46,492 nucleotides of DNA from Roseofilum halophilum BLCC-M91 (GTDB lineage: Bacteria; Cyanobacteriota; Cyanobacteriia; Cyanobacteriales; Desertifilaceae), in assembly GCF_030068445.1 (NCBI RefSeq), contig NZ_JAQPOK010000081.1, positions 1-46,492 on the forward strand, read 5' to 3'. Below are positions 33,043 through 42,469 of this stretch, piece by piece. A program made the position numbers and the translations under genes. Positions within the stretch are counted from its first letter, which is position 1; each line of letters opens with the position of its first letter. Below the pieces are notes generated by a model, which was given only the letters and a program-made list of their open reading frames with translations, ran no database searches and was not told the origin of the DNA.

Positions 33043-34392
33043 ATGACCGCCCCGATCGTTAGTCTAAATTTAATTGGCCCTGATGAAGATTTGATCGTGC
33101 AACCCCCAACGACTGGGGTCGCATTACAAGGCAAAATTCAAGTGCCTGGAGATAAATCGATTTCCCATCGGGCCCTGATGTTAGGCAGTTTAGCCCAAGG
33201 AGAAACCGCGATCGCCGGATTACTCATTGGAGAAGACCCCCAAAGCACAGCCGCTTGTTTCCGAGCCATGGGGGTCAAGATTACCCCACTCAACTCAGAA
33301 CAGGTTCACGTCCACGGTTTAGGACTCGGATCGCTACAAGAACCCACAGATATTTTAGATTGTGGCAACTCTGGAACCACCATGCGCCTGATGTTGGGAA
33401 TTTTAGCATCCCATAAAGACCGCTTTTTTAGTGTAACCGGCGATCGGTCTTTGCGATCGCGGCCCATGTCCAGAGTCATCCAACCCCTACAACAAATGGG
33501 CGCTCAAATTTGGGGACGCAAAAACCATACCCTCGCCCCTTTAGCCATCCAAGGAACCCAACTTAAGCCCATTGACTACCATTCCCCCATTGCCTCAGCC
33601 CAAGTCAAATCCTGTATTCTCCTGGCCGGACTGATGGCCGAGGGAGAAACAACTGTGACAGAACCCGCCCTATCCAGAGACCACAGCGAACGCATGTTAG
33701 CGGCCTTTGGCGCAACCGTGAAACGAGACCCCCAAACCCATTCAGTCACCGTTGTAGGGCCAGCCCAATTATCGGGACAATCGATTATTGTTCCTGGAGA
33801 TATTAGTTCGGCTGCCTTTTGGTTAGTCGCCGGAGCTATTATTCCCGATAGCGACCTGATCGTTGAAAATGTCGGCATTAACCCCACCCGCACTGGTGTG
33901 TTAGAAGTATTAGAAAAAATGGGAGCGAATATCGAATTTCTCAATCAAAGAATCGTCACCGGCGAACCGGTGGCCGATTTACGGGTCAAATCCAGCCGTC
34001 TACACGGCTGCGAATTTGGCGGCGATGTGATTCCCCGCTTAATTGACGAAATTCCCATCCTAGCTGTCGCCGCCGCCTTTGCCGAAGGAAAAACCGTGAT
34101 TAAAGACGCGGCTGAACTGCGGGTTAAAGAAAGCGATCGCCTAGCCGTCATCGCCTCCGAACTCGGCCGCATGGGAGCCAACATCACCGAACACCCCGAC
34201 GGCCTAGAAATCATCGGCGGCACACCCCTCAAAGGAACCGAAGTAGACAGCTATACCGACCACCGGATCGCCATGAGTTTGGCGATCGCCGCCCTCAACG
34301 CCCAAGGACAAACCACCATCCACCGCGCCCAAGCCGCCGCCATCTCCTACCCCACCTTTACCCCCACCCTAGAAGAACTGCTCGGCCATTGA
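33043..34392 (+). CDS. aroA: 3-Phosphoshikimate 1-carboxyvinyltransferase (EPSP synthase)
   Basis: The sixth step of the shikimate pathway: joining shikimate 3-phosphate and phosphoenolpyruvate. The 449-residue protein has the two family signatures: [18 protein letters not shown] (about 107-124) and [19 protein letters not shown] (about 362-380). It also has the N-terminal [16 protein letters not shown] with the conserved Lys, and [13 protein letters not shown]. The GNSGTT form in place of GNAGTA suggests the class II type. Length is usual. It is preceded by a 129-bp gap from the divergent hypothetical gene and is probably transcribed alone. Confidence 0.95.
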   Translation: MTAPIVSLNLIGPDEDLIVQPPTTGVALQGKIQVPGDKSISHRALMLGSLAQGETAIAGLLIGEDPQSTAACFRAMGVKITPLNSEQVHVHGLGLGSLQEPTDILDCGNSGTTMRLMLGILASHKDRFFSVTGDRSLRSRPMSRVIQPLQQMGAQIWGRKNHTLAPLAIQGTQLKPIDYHSPIASAQVKSCILLAGLMAEGETTVTEPALSRDHSERMLAAFGATVKRDPQTHSVTVVGPAQLSGQSIIVPGDISSAAFWLVAGAIIPDSDLIVENVGINPTRTGVLEVLEKMGANIEFLNQRIVTGEPVADLRVKSSRLHGCEFGGDVIPRLIDEIPILAVAAAFAEGKTVIKDAAELRVKESDRLAVIASELGRMGANITEHPDGLEIIGGTPLKGTEVDSYTDHRIAMSLAIAALNAQGQTTIHRAQAAAISYPTFTPTLEELLGH

Positions 34393-34569
34393 GGGATGAG
34401 CAGAAGAGGAGGAGGTTGCCAACGACCAACTGTCCTAAGATAGAATGAAGCATAGGAAACCTAATTCATTGTTCCTATTAAACCCTTGGTTTAAAATCTA
34501 TCCCAGAGAGATCCCGAAAATCGGCCATTTCCAAGCCAGAGATTTTTCAGTTAAGCTCTGGGTAACCTG

Positions 34570-37500
34570 ATGTGTCCCTACTCGCGAATGGACAGTCCAA
34601 ATCCTACTCTAGAGTTATTGCAACTATTTGTTGAACAAACCCCCGCCTCTGTGGCCCTGTTCGACCGACAAATGCGTTATTTACTCACCAGCGATCGCTG
34701 GTTGAGTGACTATGGTCTGCGGAATACCCCCCTAAACAACCTCACCTTCTACGACACCTTTCCCCAGTGTCCAGAGCAATGGAAACCTATTCACCAAGAA
34801 TGTTTACTGGGAAACTATGAAGGGTGTGAAGAACATTATTTTTTCGGAGCAGATGGAAAACTCCAATGGGTGGAATGGGATATCCGCCCCTGGCGTACCC
34901 CTTCCGGAGAAATTAATGGTCTGATGATGTTCACCAAAAATATTACTAAACGTAAACGTGCAGAGGCGGCCTGGATGAAAATTGAGAATCGCTTTAACAA
35001 ACTTACAGCAAATGTACCCGGAATTATCTGTCAACTCCTCCTTAAACCCGAACACCCCATCCAATTCACTTACGTTAGCCTAGGCTGTACCAAAATCTGC
35101 GAACTCAATCCAGATGACCTCCAGCAACAGCCCCATCTATTTGAAGAATTAATTCATCCAGACGATCGCTTAGAATACAAAGCCTCAATCACCAGAGCCA
35201 TTCAAAACCGCTCCTCTTGGTTTTGGGAAGGGCGCATTATTACCCAATCCGGTGAAATTAAGTGGTTAGCTTGTTCCACCTCTCCTCCAGATGAACAACA
35301 CTCCATCGAACAGCAATTCTTAGACGATCTCCCCTATGACATTACCCCCAACGAATTAGTCCTAGATGGCCTCTTCATTGAAGTCACAGAACGCAAACAG
35401 GCAGAATTGAGTCTTCTGCAACAGGAAGCCCAATTAACCGCCCTGTTTCAGGCCATGACCGATCTGATCCTGGTTCTTGACCGAGAAGGACATATCCTAG
35501 AAGTTGCCCCAACCAACTCCAACCTTTTGGCTCAAGATCGGGTCGAACTCTACGGCATGAAGCTCAACGATCTCATGCCGGCTGAAAATTCTAACCTCCT
35601 ACTAGCGAACCTCCGTCGCTCCTTAGAAACTCAAAAAACCATTGATGTAGAATATTCGATTATCCTGGGTGACCAAACCTTTTGGTTAGCAGCTAAAGTT
35701 TCTCCCTTAGATATGAATACTGTGGTTTGGGTAGCCCGTGATATTACCCGTCGCAAAGAATCAGAAGGAAAATTAGAACAATATCGAGATAGCCTAGAAG
35801 AACGAGTCGAACAAAGAACATCTGAACTCGAAGCAGAAGTTAAAGAACGCCAACAAATGGAACAGGCCCTACGCCAGCATGTGCAAATGTTGGATTTAGC
35901 CAATGATTCCATTATGATTCTCAACTTAGATGGAACGATTAAATATTGGAATCATGGGGCCCATAAACTCTATGGTTGGACAAAACATCAAGCACTCAAT
36001 CAAAATATTCATACCCTCTTACAAACAGAATTTAGTACCCCTTTACCCACAATCCATCAAATTCTAGAAGAACATGGGTATTGGGAAGGAGAATTACAAC
36101 AAACTAAGCGAGATGGAACTCCAGTAACGGTCGCCAGTCGATGGACGCTTCAGCGAGATAAGCAGGGCAATTCAGTGGCTCTTTTAGAAATTAATAATGA
36201 TATTACTTATCGCTTTGAAACCGAGATGGCCTTGCGAAAAAGCGAAGAACTCTATCGCACTTTGGCCCAGAACTTTCCCGATGGTGCAGTCGTCTTGTTT
36301 GACCTCAATCTGCGGTTTACCCTCGCCGAAGGACGAGAGTTAGGGAAATTACGATTAGGGAAAGAAAAATTGGAAGGATCAACCCCAGCAGAAGTGTTTC
36401 CCTCATCGGTGAGTCAATTGATGGAATATCATTACCAAAATGCTTTGGCTGGACAAACAGAACAGTTTGAAGTGGCTTTGGGAGATCATTTTTATTTATT
36501 TCAGACCCTACCCGTCAGAAATGATGAAGGTCAAATTATGGCAGGTATGGCTTTAATGCAGAATATTACCCAGCGTAAGCGTTCTGAGGAAGCCATCCGT
36601 AAAAGTGAGACTCGCTATCGGGAAATGGCTCAACGGGAAGAGTTGATTAACCGTTTGGCTTCTCAAGTTCGCAATTCTTTGAATCTTAACCAGATTTTGG
36701 AAATTGCGGTGGTTGAAATTCAGAATTTGTTACAGGTGGATCAGTGTTGGTTTGGTTGGTATCAGTCCCAGGGAATAGAGGAACAGCAAACGCCTGAAGC
36801 TTCTCCCCATGGCTATTTAAATGTGGTGCAAGAGGCAAAAACAGAAACGTTACCATCGGTATTGGGCTGTTTTCCCGTAGAGGCCGACGATCCTCTGTTG
36901 AATAATTTACTCAATTTAGAAATGCTGCAAGTGGATGATGTGTTCAGTCATCAGGATCTGGGGATTCATCAGCTTTATGACAGTCGAGGCTATCGGGCGA
37001 TCCTGTTTTTACCGATTAAAACGGCTTATGGGGAGTTGGGTTGTGTCAGTTGTGCCCATTTTGATGGCCCTCGTCGCTGGACAGAAGATGAGGTGGAATT
37101 GTTACAAACGGTAACGGATCAGTTGGCGATCGCCATTAGCCAAGCCGAACTCTATCGTCAGGCCACCTTAGCAGCCGAACAAGCCGATCGCAAAGCCACA
37201 GAACTCGAAGAAACCCTCAGACAACTCCAGCGCACCCAATCCCAACTGATTCAAAGCGAAAAACTCTCTAGTCTCGGTCAAATGGTCGCCGGTGTAGCCC
37301 ATGAAATTAATAATCCGGTCAACTTTATTTATGGTAATTTAGTTCCCGCAAGAGATTATACGGCGGATATCCTCGGACTCTTACAACTGTATCAAGAAAC
37401 CTATACTGAGCCAGCAGAGCTGATTGAAGAAGAAATTGAAGCCATCGATCTAGAGTTTATAAGTGAAGATTTACCCCGCCTCCTAGATTCCATGCAAGTG

Positions 37501-38046
37501 GGAGCCGAGCGGATTCGGGAAATTGTCCTATCCCTGCGGAACTTCTCCCGTCTTGATGAAGCCGAGATGAAAAAGGTCAATCTCCATGAAGGTATTGATA
37601 GTACCTTAATGATTCTGCAAAATCGCTTAAAAGCGAAAGGCGATCGCCCAGGAGTAGAAGTGAGCAAAAACTATGGTCAATTACCCAAAATTAATTGCTA
37701 TCCCGGACAACTGAACCAAGTGTTCATGAACTTGCTCAGTAACGCCATTGATGCCTTAGAAGAACATAGCATCCCTGAGCCGAAAATTACAATTACCACC
37801 GAACTCATCGATAACAATCAAGCCATTATCAGCCTGGCCGATAATGGCCCAGGCATCCCCGAAAAAGTTCGCCAACGGCTGTTCGATCCCTTCTTTACCA
37901 CCAAACCTGTCGGCAAAGGAACCGGATTAGGACTGGCTATTAGTTATCAAATTATTGTGGAAAAACACCAAGGGCAACTCAGTTGTGTTTCCGAAGTCGG
38001 TCACGGGGCAACTTTTATGATTCAAATTCCAGTCGTTTCCTGTTAA
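34570..38046 (+). CDS. Large multi-PAS/GAF sensor histidine kinase
   Basis: The 1158-residue protein has no membrane segment and contains about five PAS domains in the first 680 residues (PASVALFDRQMRYLLTSDRW; ANVPGIICQLLL; MTDLILVLDREGHILEV; ANDSIMILNLDGTIKYWNHG; FPDGAVVLFDLNLRFT), several ending in the usual D-I-T-x-R-K connectors. A GAF domain follows (about 690-860, with LASQVRNSLNLNQILEIAV and FLPIKTAYGELGCVS), then a coiled coil, HisKA with VAHEINNPVNFIYGNL, and HATPase_c with NQVFMNLLSNAIDAL and GKGTGLGLAIS. An alternative start, MDSPNPTLEL, lies at 34588. No response regulator is adjacent. Signals are unknown. GAF and PAS may bind tetrapyrrole or small ligands, but the GAF shows no clear bilin Cys. 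Confidence 0.92.
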   Translation: MCPYSRMDSPNPTLELLQLFVEQTPASVALFDRQMRYLLTSDRWLSDYGLRNTPLNNLTFYDTFPQCPEQWKPIHQECLLGNYEGCEEHYFFGADGKLQWVEWDIRPWRTPSGEINGLMMFTKNITKRKRAEAAWMKIENRFNKLTANVPGIICQLLLKPEHPIQFTYVSLGCTKICELNPDDLQQQPHLFEELIHPDDRLEYKASITRAIQNRSSWFWEGRIITQSGEIKWLACSTSPPDEQHSIEQQFLDDLPYDITPNELVLDGLFIEVTERKQAELSLLQQEAQLTALFQAMTDLILVLDREGHILEVAPTNSNLLAQDRVELYGMKLNDLMPAENSNLLLANLRRSLETQKTIDVEYSIILGDQTFWLAAKVSPLDMNTVVWVARDITRRKESEGKLEQYRDSLEERVEQRTSELEAEVKERQQMEQALRQHVQMLDLANDSIMILNLDGTIKYWNHGAHKLYGWTKHQALNQNIHTLLQTEFSTPLPTIHQILEEHGYWEGELQQTKRDGTPVTVASRWTLQRDKQGNSVALLEINNDITYRFETEMALRKSEELYRTLAQNFPDGAVVLFDLNLRFTLAEGRELGKLRLGKEKLEGSTPAEVFPSSVSQLMEYHYQNALAGQTEQFEVALGDHFYLFQTLPVRNDEGQIMAGMALMQNITQRKRSEEAIRKSETRYREMAQREELINRLASQVRNSLNLNQILEIAVVEIQNLLQVDQCWFGWYQSQGIEEQQTPEASPHGYLNVVQEAKTETLPSVLGCFPVEADDPLLNNLLNLEMLQVDDVFSHQDLGIHQLYDSRGYRAILFLPIKTAYGELGCVSCAHFDGPRRWTEDEVELLQTVTDQLAIAISQAELYRQATLAAEQADRKATELEETLRQLQRTQSQLIQSEKLSSLGQMVAGVAHEINNPVNFIYGNLVPARDYTADILGLLQLYQETYTEPAELIEEEIEAIDLEFISEDLPRLLDSMQVGAERIREIVLSLRNFSRLDEAEMKKVNLHEGIDSTLMILQNRLKAKGDRPGVEVSKNYGQLPKINCYPGQLNQVFMNLLSNAIDALEEHSIPEPKITITTELIDNNQAIISLADNGPGIPEKVRQRLFDPFFTTKPVGKGTGLGLAISYQIIVEKHQGQLSCVSEVGHGATFMIQIPVVSC

Positions 38047-38203
38047 ATATAATAGTAAGGCGCGATCCTATTCTGCAACCTGATTACCAATTACCCTTCT
38101 GCCGCGCGTTTCATGTCTGCGAAGCAGAAAGCGCTGTAATTGCGATCGAATTTGTATCAGGAGACGCTACAGACCTATACCTCCATTCCCAGTGCATGGA
38201 ACT

Positions 38204-38890
38204 CTAAACCCAATCTTCATCTTCCAACGGGTTAGAGTCTGAACGCTCCCAGTCGGTTGTGTCTTGCTCTTGCTTAGGAGCGGGAGGTGGAGAAGGGGAT
38301 GGGGGTGAGCTTCCATAGGGAGGAATAATCACCCGATAGTCGGCATCATAAACCGTGTCCTTGGGTTTTTCTGTCGGGCGCTCTGGGGGGTTTGGACTAC
38401 TGCGATAAGTATTCTGGCTTTCTTGTTCCCCATGGCCCCAAGTTACAGGATTAGAGGGTTCTTCTTCCCATTCTTGAGGGGGTTTAGGTGGCTCTGCTTC
38501 CCAATCGTCTTCTGAATCAACTGATGAATCAACAGAGTCTTGTGATTTAGAAAAGATATTCTTACGTGGAGTTCGCTCACTTCGACTCGGCTCACTTCGA
38601 CTCCGCTCAGTGACCGGGTTCGAGGTGACGTTAGCCTTCCGGGTTGAGGGGGGTTCTAGCTCGTCTATATATTCTCTATACTCCCTGACTGAAGTCGAGC
38701 TTTGTAAAATGATGGTAATTAGGCGAGAGCTAATCAATCCCAGGGTGAAGGCAATAAAAAGCCAAATACCGAGGGGCAGAGAGGGCAATTGCCCGCCTAA
38801 GAACACCACGGACATTAACGGGGTCAAATTTTGCGCTACAACGAGAAGGCTAACCCCTAGAACTCCCAATAGCACAGTTTTTTGATTCAT
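38204..38890 (-). CDS. Membrane-anchored acidic, Pro-rich protein
   Basis: A 228-residue protein with two hydrophobic spans at the start (about 5-30 and 40-63; LapA/DUF1049-like layout) and a long disordered, acidic, Pro- and Ser-rich tail (WEAEPPKPPQEWEEEPSNPV, PPSPSPPPAPKQ, ending DEDWV). The middle segment TERSRSEPSRSERTPRK is encoded by tandem TTCGACTCNGCTCA repeats (38572-38615), so a short mobile repeat appears to have entered the gene and is tolerated there. It follows ubiX at 10 bp in the same direction. Function is unknown. Confidence 0.7.
   Translation of the reverse strand: MNQKTVLLGVLGVSLLVVAQNLTPLMSVVFLGGQLPSLPLGIWLFIAFTLGLISSRLITIILQSSTSVREYREYIDELEPPSTRKANVTSNPVTERSRSEPSRSERTPRKNIFSKSQDSVDSSVDSEDDWEAEPPKPPQEWEEEPSNPVTWGHGEQESQNTYRSSPNPPERPTEKPKDTVYDADYRVIIPPYGSSPPSPSPPPAPKQEQDTTDWERSDSNPLEDEDWV
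38572..38615. repeat. TTCGACTTCGCTCA-family repeat inside a coding region
   Basis: About three tandem imperfect units (TTCGCTCAC, TTCGACTCGGCTCAC, TTCGACTCCGCTCAG) followed by TGACCG, lying within the 38204-38890 gene in a reading frame that stays open. The same family is at 25530-25548 and, inverted, at 38913-38934. Confidence 0.8.
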
Positions 38891-38899
38891 TTGCCTATT

Positions 38900-39571
38900 C
38901 TAACCTTTACTTCGGTCACTGAGCGAAGTCGAAGTGCCCTGCCAACGGTTGAGAGGAACGCAATCAATGGCAAATTGATCTAAGGCCCTGGCAACGACAA
39001 AATCTACTAAGTCTTCAATGGTTTGAGGATGATGATACCAAGCGGGAATGGCGGGCACAATCCTCACACCGGCTTCCGCTAAGGTGGTTAAGTTCCGCAG
39101 GTGGATGACGCTTAAGGGGGTTTCTCTGGGGACGATGACCAGTTTACGCCCTTCTTTGAGCTGTACATCGGCGGCTCTCTCTAGTAGATCTGAACTTAAG
39201 CCTACGGCTAGTTTAGCAGCAGTGGACATACTACAGGGCATTACTAGCATACCTTGAGTTCGGAAGGAGCCACTGGCGATCGCCGCCCCCACATTTTGCC
39301 AAGCATGACAAGTTAACTCTCCCTTCTCGGTTTCTCCCGCTTGTTCTCGCCAAAATTGACTTTGTTTTTGGGGGTCTCCAGGCATGGTAATCTGTTGTTC
39401 CGCTTGCCACACTTGATAGGTTGCTTTAGAGGCGACTAACTCAATGGTGTAGTCTGCCGCTAAGAGGTACTTCAGTGCGCGAACGGCATAGATGAGGCCA
39501 GAGGCTCCAGAGACACCCAGGATTAAGGGAGTGGGATGGGGGAGTGGGGGAATGGGGGAATGGGGGGACAC
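38900..39571 (-). CDS. ubiX: UbiX-like flavin prenyltransferase
   Basis: UbiX makes the prenylated FMN cofactor used by UbiD decarboxylases. The core shows PLILGVSGASGLIYAVRAL (FMN phosphate site), the MLVMPCSMSTAAKLAVGLSSDLLERAADVQLKE segment, and KLVIVPRETPLSVIHLRNL, both diagnostic. The 223-residue length includes odd ends. The only start is a GTG at 39571 inside G-rich tandem repeats, so residues 1-15 (SPHSPIPPLPHPTP) are repeat-encoded. The last residues (GTSTSLSDRSKG) come from a TTCGACTTCGCTCA-type repeat. Repeats have therefore replaced both termini, while the enzyme core is intact. It follows the RNB gene by 90 bp on the same strand. Confidence 0.88.
   Translation of the reverse strand: MSPHSPIPPLPHPTPLILGVSGASGLIYAVRALKYLLAADYTIELVASKATYQVWQAEQQITMPGDPQKQSQFWREQAGETEKGELTCHAWQNVGAAIASGSFRTQGMLVMPCSMSTAAKLAVGLSSDLLERAADVQLKEGRKLVIVPRETPLSVIHLRNLTTLAEAGVRIVPAIPAWYHHPQTIEDLVDFVVARALDQFAIDCVPLNRWQGTSTSLSDRSKG
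38913..38934. repeat. TTCGACTTCGCTCA-family repeat at the ubiX 3' end
   Basis: The sequence CGGTCACTGAGCGAAGTCGA followed by AG is an inverted copy of the family at 25530 and 38572. It encodes the last residues of UbiX. Confidence 0.8.
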
Positions 39572-39634
39572 GGGGAAAGGGAGATGGGGAAATGGGGAGA
39601 TGGGGGGATGGGGAGATGGGGGGATGGGGAGGTT
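39535..39634. repeat. G-rich tandem repeat overlapping the ubiX start
   Basis: Imperfect tandem GGGGGAAT, GGGGAGAT and GGGGGGAT units cover about 100 bp between the RNB and ubiX genes and run into the first codons of ubiX. It is the complement of the CCCCATCT units seen at 22889-22920. Confidence 0.88.
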
Positions 39635-39661
39635 AAGACCCCATCACCCATTACCCATTTC

Positions 39662-41926
39662 TTAGCTATAGTAATCGTCGTCGTCTTCCTCTTCATCGTC
39701 GAAGGTATCGGGACTATAGCTGCCGCCGCTAATGGCTACTAAGTCAATTTGTTGACGATAGTAGTCTACACTTTTGACTTGGACTTCGACGCGATCGCCT
39801 AATCGATAGTGATTGCGATTTTTTCGTCCAATCAGCATCTGTTGACGGCCGCGATATTCATACCAGTCATCTTTGAGGGAGCTGACATGCACGAGTCCTT
39901 CAACTAAGACATCTTCGAGTTCGACAAAAAAGCCGTAGGATTGAACTCCGGTAATCACACCGTGGAAGATTTCCCCGGTGTGGGATTTCATAAACTCAGC
40001 TTTTTGCAAGCCATCGAGGTCGTCTATGGCTTCTTGGGCGATGCGCTCAGTTTCGCTCAAATGGGCGACAATATTGCTAAATTGCTCTTCTAGTTCCCCT
40101 TGGGTATCGGGGGGCAGCACATTCCAGTTAATTTTGCCATGACAGCTACTGCTAGTTAACTCTACTCCTTCTTTCGCACGAGCATTACGGCGATCGCGAC
40201 CTTGAGTCAATACCTCATGCAGAACTCGATGAATCAACAGGTCAGAATAGCGATGTAAGGGCGCTGTAAAGTGGGTATAGCCTTCATCAAGGGCCAAACC
40301 GAAGTGAGGTTTAGGCGTAATACTATAAAACGCTGGTTTGAGTACCCCCAAGAGCAAATAGGTCAGCACCTTTTGCGCAGAAGTGCCATCAAACTGCCCC
40401 GTAAAGTTCTGATAATCTCTGGGGGTAACATCTTCCTCTTCTTCGAGTTCTAAAGTAATCCCTAGATTGGCTGCTAGTTTAATCAGTTCATGGATTTCTT
40501 CCACATGGGGGGCTTGATGAACCCGGTATAGGGCTGGCACTTGTAGCTCTGTGAGATGTTTAGCCACCAGTTGATTGGCTAAGATCATCAGTTCCGTCAC
40601 CATTCCTCTGGCAGGTAAGGAGAAGGGAACCACCAAAGCGCCTAAAGAGCCTTCATCATCGTAGTAGTATTTCTGATCCGGTAAATTCAGCTCAAACGAT
40701 CCCCGCCCTAGACGATGCTGACGCAGGTTTTGGGTTACACTATAGAGATTTTTTATCGTTTCTCCCAAAACCTCCGGTAGGTCTTCTAGGGGTTCTTCTG
40801 CCACCAGCAAGGCTTGGGTTTGTTGGTAGTTGAGATGATGATCTACCGCGATTAACGTCGGTTCAATTGTATATTCCTGAACTTCTCCTTTATCATTCAG
40901 ACGGATCAAAACTGAGAAGCTACGCCGATCTTGCCCTTTAAGCAGGGCACAGTGTTGGGTTACTTCTGGGGGTAACATCGGTAGCACTTTTTGCCCCAAA
41001 TAAACGGATACTCCCCGTTTCGCTGCGGCTTTATCAATGGCAGAGTTGGGGGGGATCAGGTCGGCGACATCGGCAATATGAATGCCTAAGCGCCAGCCTT
41101 CTTCTAAGCGCTCCAGGCTGATGGCATCATCAAAGGTGTCCATGTGATGAGCATATTCCCCTGGTTTGATGGTGAAGGTTAGTAGAGAGCGGAGATCTCG
41201 GCGCTTCCCTTCCCCTATTCCTTTCGGTTGTAAGTGGGCCGCTTCTTCGAGAACCGCAGGGGAAAAGATTTTGGGGAGGTCATGTTTACAGCGAACTATT
41301 TCCGTATCTGCGGCTTCTTCCGCATTGAGTCCCAGAACTTGGGTAACTTCTCCAATGGGGGGATAGGGGCCGAGGGGATAGCGCTGAATGGAGACATGCA
41401 CCAGGTGATCGATCGCCGATCCTAAGGTCGCTTTTTCCGGTAAGCTTAATTCAAACAATAGTCGGTCATCTAGGGGAACCGCTTTGTATTCTCCCTCTTG
41501 TAATTTAATACGAGCGAGAACCGATGTTATGCTCCGGTCAACAATCAGGTAAACTTCCCCTTCGGGCGATCGTCGTCTGGAGCCTTCTTTGAGGACACGC
41601 ACTAAGACGCGATCGCCATTCCAAGCTGTTGATAGATTGCTTTCTCGGATATAAATATCCTCAGCTTCTTCATCATCTTGAATGGCGAAGCAAAATCCTT
41701 TGCTCGAACAGCGCAGTTTTCCTTCTACCAGTCCATTATCTGGGGCCCGGCGATACCGTCCTCGGTCTTTGATCAGTATCCCCATTTTCTCTAGAGCATC
41801 CAGAGCGATTTGCAGTTGACGTAAACTGCTCTCACCCTGTAGACCTAGTTTTTTTTCTAGGACTTTGGGCGCGATTAGTTTATCGTCAGTGAAATTGGAG
41901 AGCAAATTGGCGATCGTGAATTCCAT
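39662..41926 (-). CDS. RNB-family ribonuclease (RNase R/Zam-like)
   Basis: The 754-residue protein has an N-terminal winged-helix/cold-shock part (LRQLQIALDALEKMGILIKDRGRYRRAP), an RNB domain (about 265-590, with LGIHIADVADLIPPNSAIDKAAAKRGVSVYL and YTHFTAPLHRYSDLLIHRVLHEVL), an S1 domain (about 655-735, GEIFHGVITGVQSYGFFVELEDVLVEG) and an acidic tail ending DDDDYYS. RNB enzymes are 3'-5' exoribonucleases. The metal site normally written TIDxxxAKDxDDA reads TIKPGEYAHHMDTFDDAI (about 253-270), so the first Asp is Lys and spacing differs. Cyanobacterial Zam proteins are a possible match. Whether it degrades RNA is uncertain. A 543-bp spacer with hairpins lies upstream. Confidence 0.85.
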   Translation of the reverse strand: MEFTIANLLSNFTDDKLIAPKVLEKKLGLQGESSLRQLQIALDALEKMGILIKDRGRYRRAPDNGLVEGKLRCSSKGFCFAIQDDEEAEDIYIRESNLSTAWNGDRVLVRVLKEGSRRRSPEGEVYLIVDRSITSVLARIKLQEGEYKAVPLDDRLLFELSLPEKATLGSAIDHLVHVSIQRYPLGPYPPIGEVTQVLGLNAEEAADTEIVRCKHDLPKIFSPAVLEEAAHLQPKGIGEGKRRDLRSLLTFTIKPGEYAHHMDTFDDAISLERLEEGWRLGIHIADVADLIPPNSAIDKAAAKRGVSVYLGQKVLPMLPPEVTQHCALLKGQDRRSFSVLIRLNDKGEVQEYTIEPTLIAVDHHLNYQQTQALLVAEEPLEDLPEVLGETIKNLYSVTQNLRQHRLGRGSFELNLPDQKYYYDDEGSLGALVVPFSLPARGMVTELMILANQLVAKHLTELQVPALYRVHQAPHVEEIHELIKLAANLGITLELEEEEDVTPRDYQNFTGQFDGTSAQKVLTYLLLGVLKPAFYSITPKPHFGLALDEGYTHFTAPLHRYSDLLIHRVLHEVLTQGRDRRNARAKEGVELTSSSCHGKINWNVLPPDTQGELEEQFSNIVAHLSETERIAQEAIDDLDGLQKAEFMKSHTGEIFHGVITGVQSYGFFVELEDVLVEGLVHVSSLKDDWYEYRGRQQMLIGRKNRNHYRLGDRVEVQVKSVDYYRQQIDLVAISGGSYSPDTFDDEEEDDDDYYS

Positions 41927-42469
41927 GTAGCGATACGTCCTTGATTGTCTGTGTCTTTACAGCCAGTTGGCTATCTGGATAGGGCGAGGCGGTTCATGGA
42001 GGTTGAACCCGCCTAAATTAAATCTGGATTAGATCGGGTCAATAGTATGGGGATGATCTAAATCCAATTATTGCCTTTAGGGTGGGGCTGTTGCTTAACA
42101 AGAGTCTGAATGAGTACAGACCCTTACCCGTATTGAAACGCTTCAGCCTTAATCTAAGGGCGACCCAATCAGGAATCAGGTGGATATTTCTCTCTTCTTT
42201 GACTAGCCGCCGACCCAAACCCATGGAGATGATTCAGTTGCGGCCGCCAGTGGTCTCAGCGAAGACTCAGGAGGAGGAAATCATGGTCAAGCCTTTTTTG
42301 GGGATACCCTGATACTGGGGTCAACCGAGAAGAGTAGACCGTTGAATATCCCCTTACTTGCTACCACCTGCTAACGTTTGGTGAATTGCTGGTCAATATG
42401 ATCCGAGGATAAAATTGACTATTTTTAAGTTTATCATTAATTGGGATCAACTCGATCGCCGATCGCCCA
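41927..42469. other. 543-bp gene-free region with inverted repeats
   Basis: No convincing protein gene. It contains a hairpin AGGCGGTTCA/TGAACCCGCCT (41987-41996 and 42004-42014, one bulge), a second inverted repeat TGGATTAGATC/GATCTAAATCCA (42025-42035 and 42055-42066), and a strong AGGAGGAGG ribosome-binding-like site at 42269-42277 followed by an ATG at 42283 that opens only nine codons (MVKPFLGIP, stop). The minus-strand side is the leader region of the RNB gene. It could hold a structured RNA. I found no match to tmRNA, RNase P RNA or SRP RNA motifs by eye. Confidence 0.5.

Noticed and set aside
42039-42224. A 61-codon minus-strand frame (ATG start) upstream of the RNB gene
   Set aside because: It overlaps the structured intergenic region, has no visible ribosome binding site and has random-looking composition.
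42082-42312. A 76-codon plus-strand frame (GTG start)
   Set aside because: Codon use and composition look random, there is no ribosome binding site at its start, and I know no homologue. Only the last nine codons follow a good ribosome-binding-like site.
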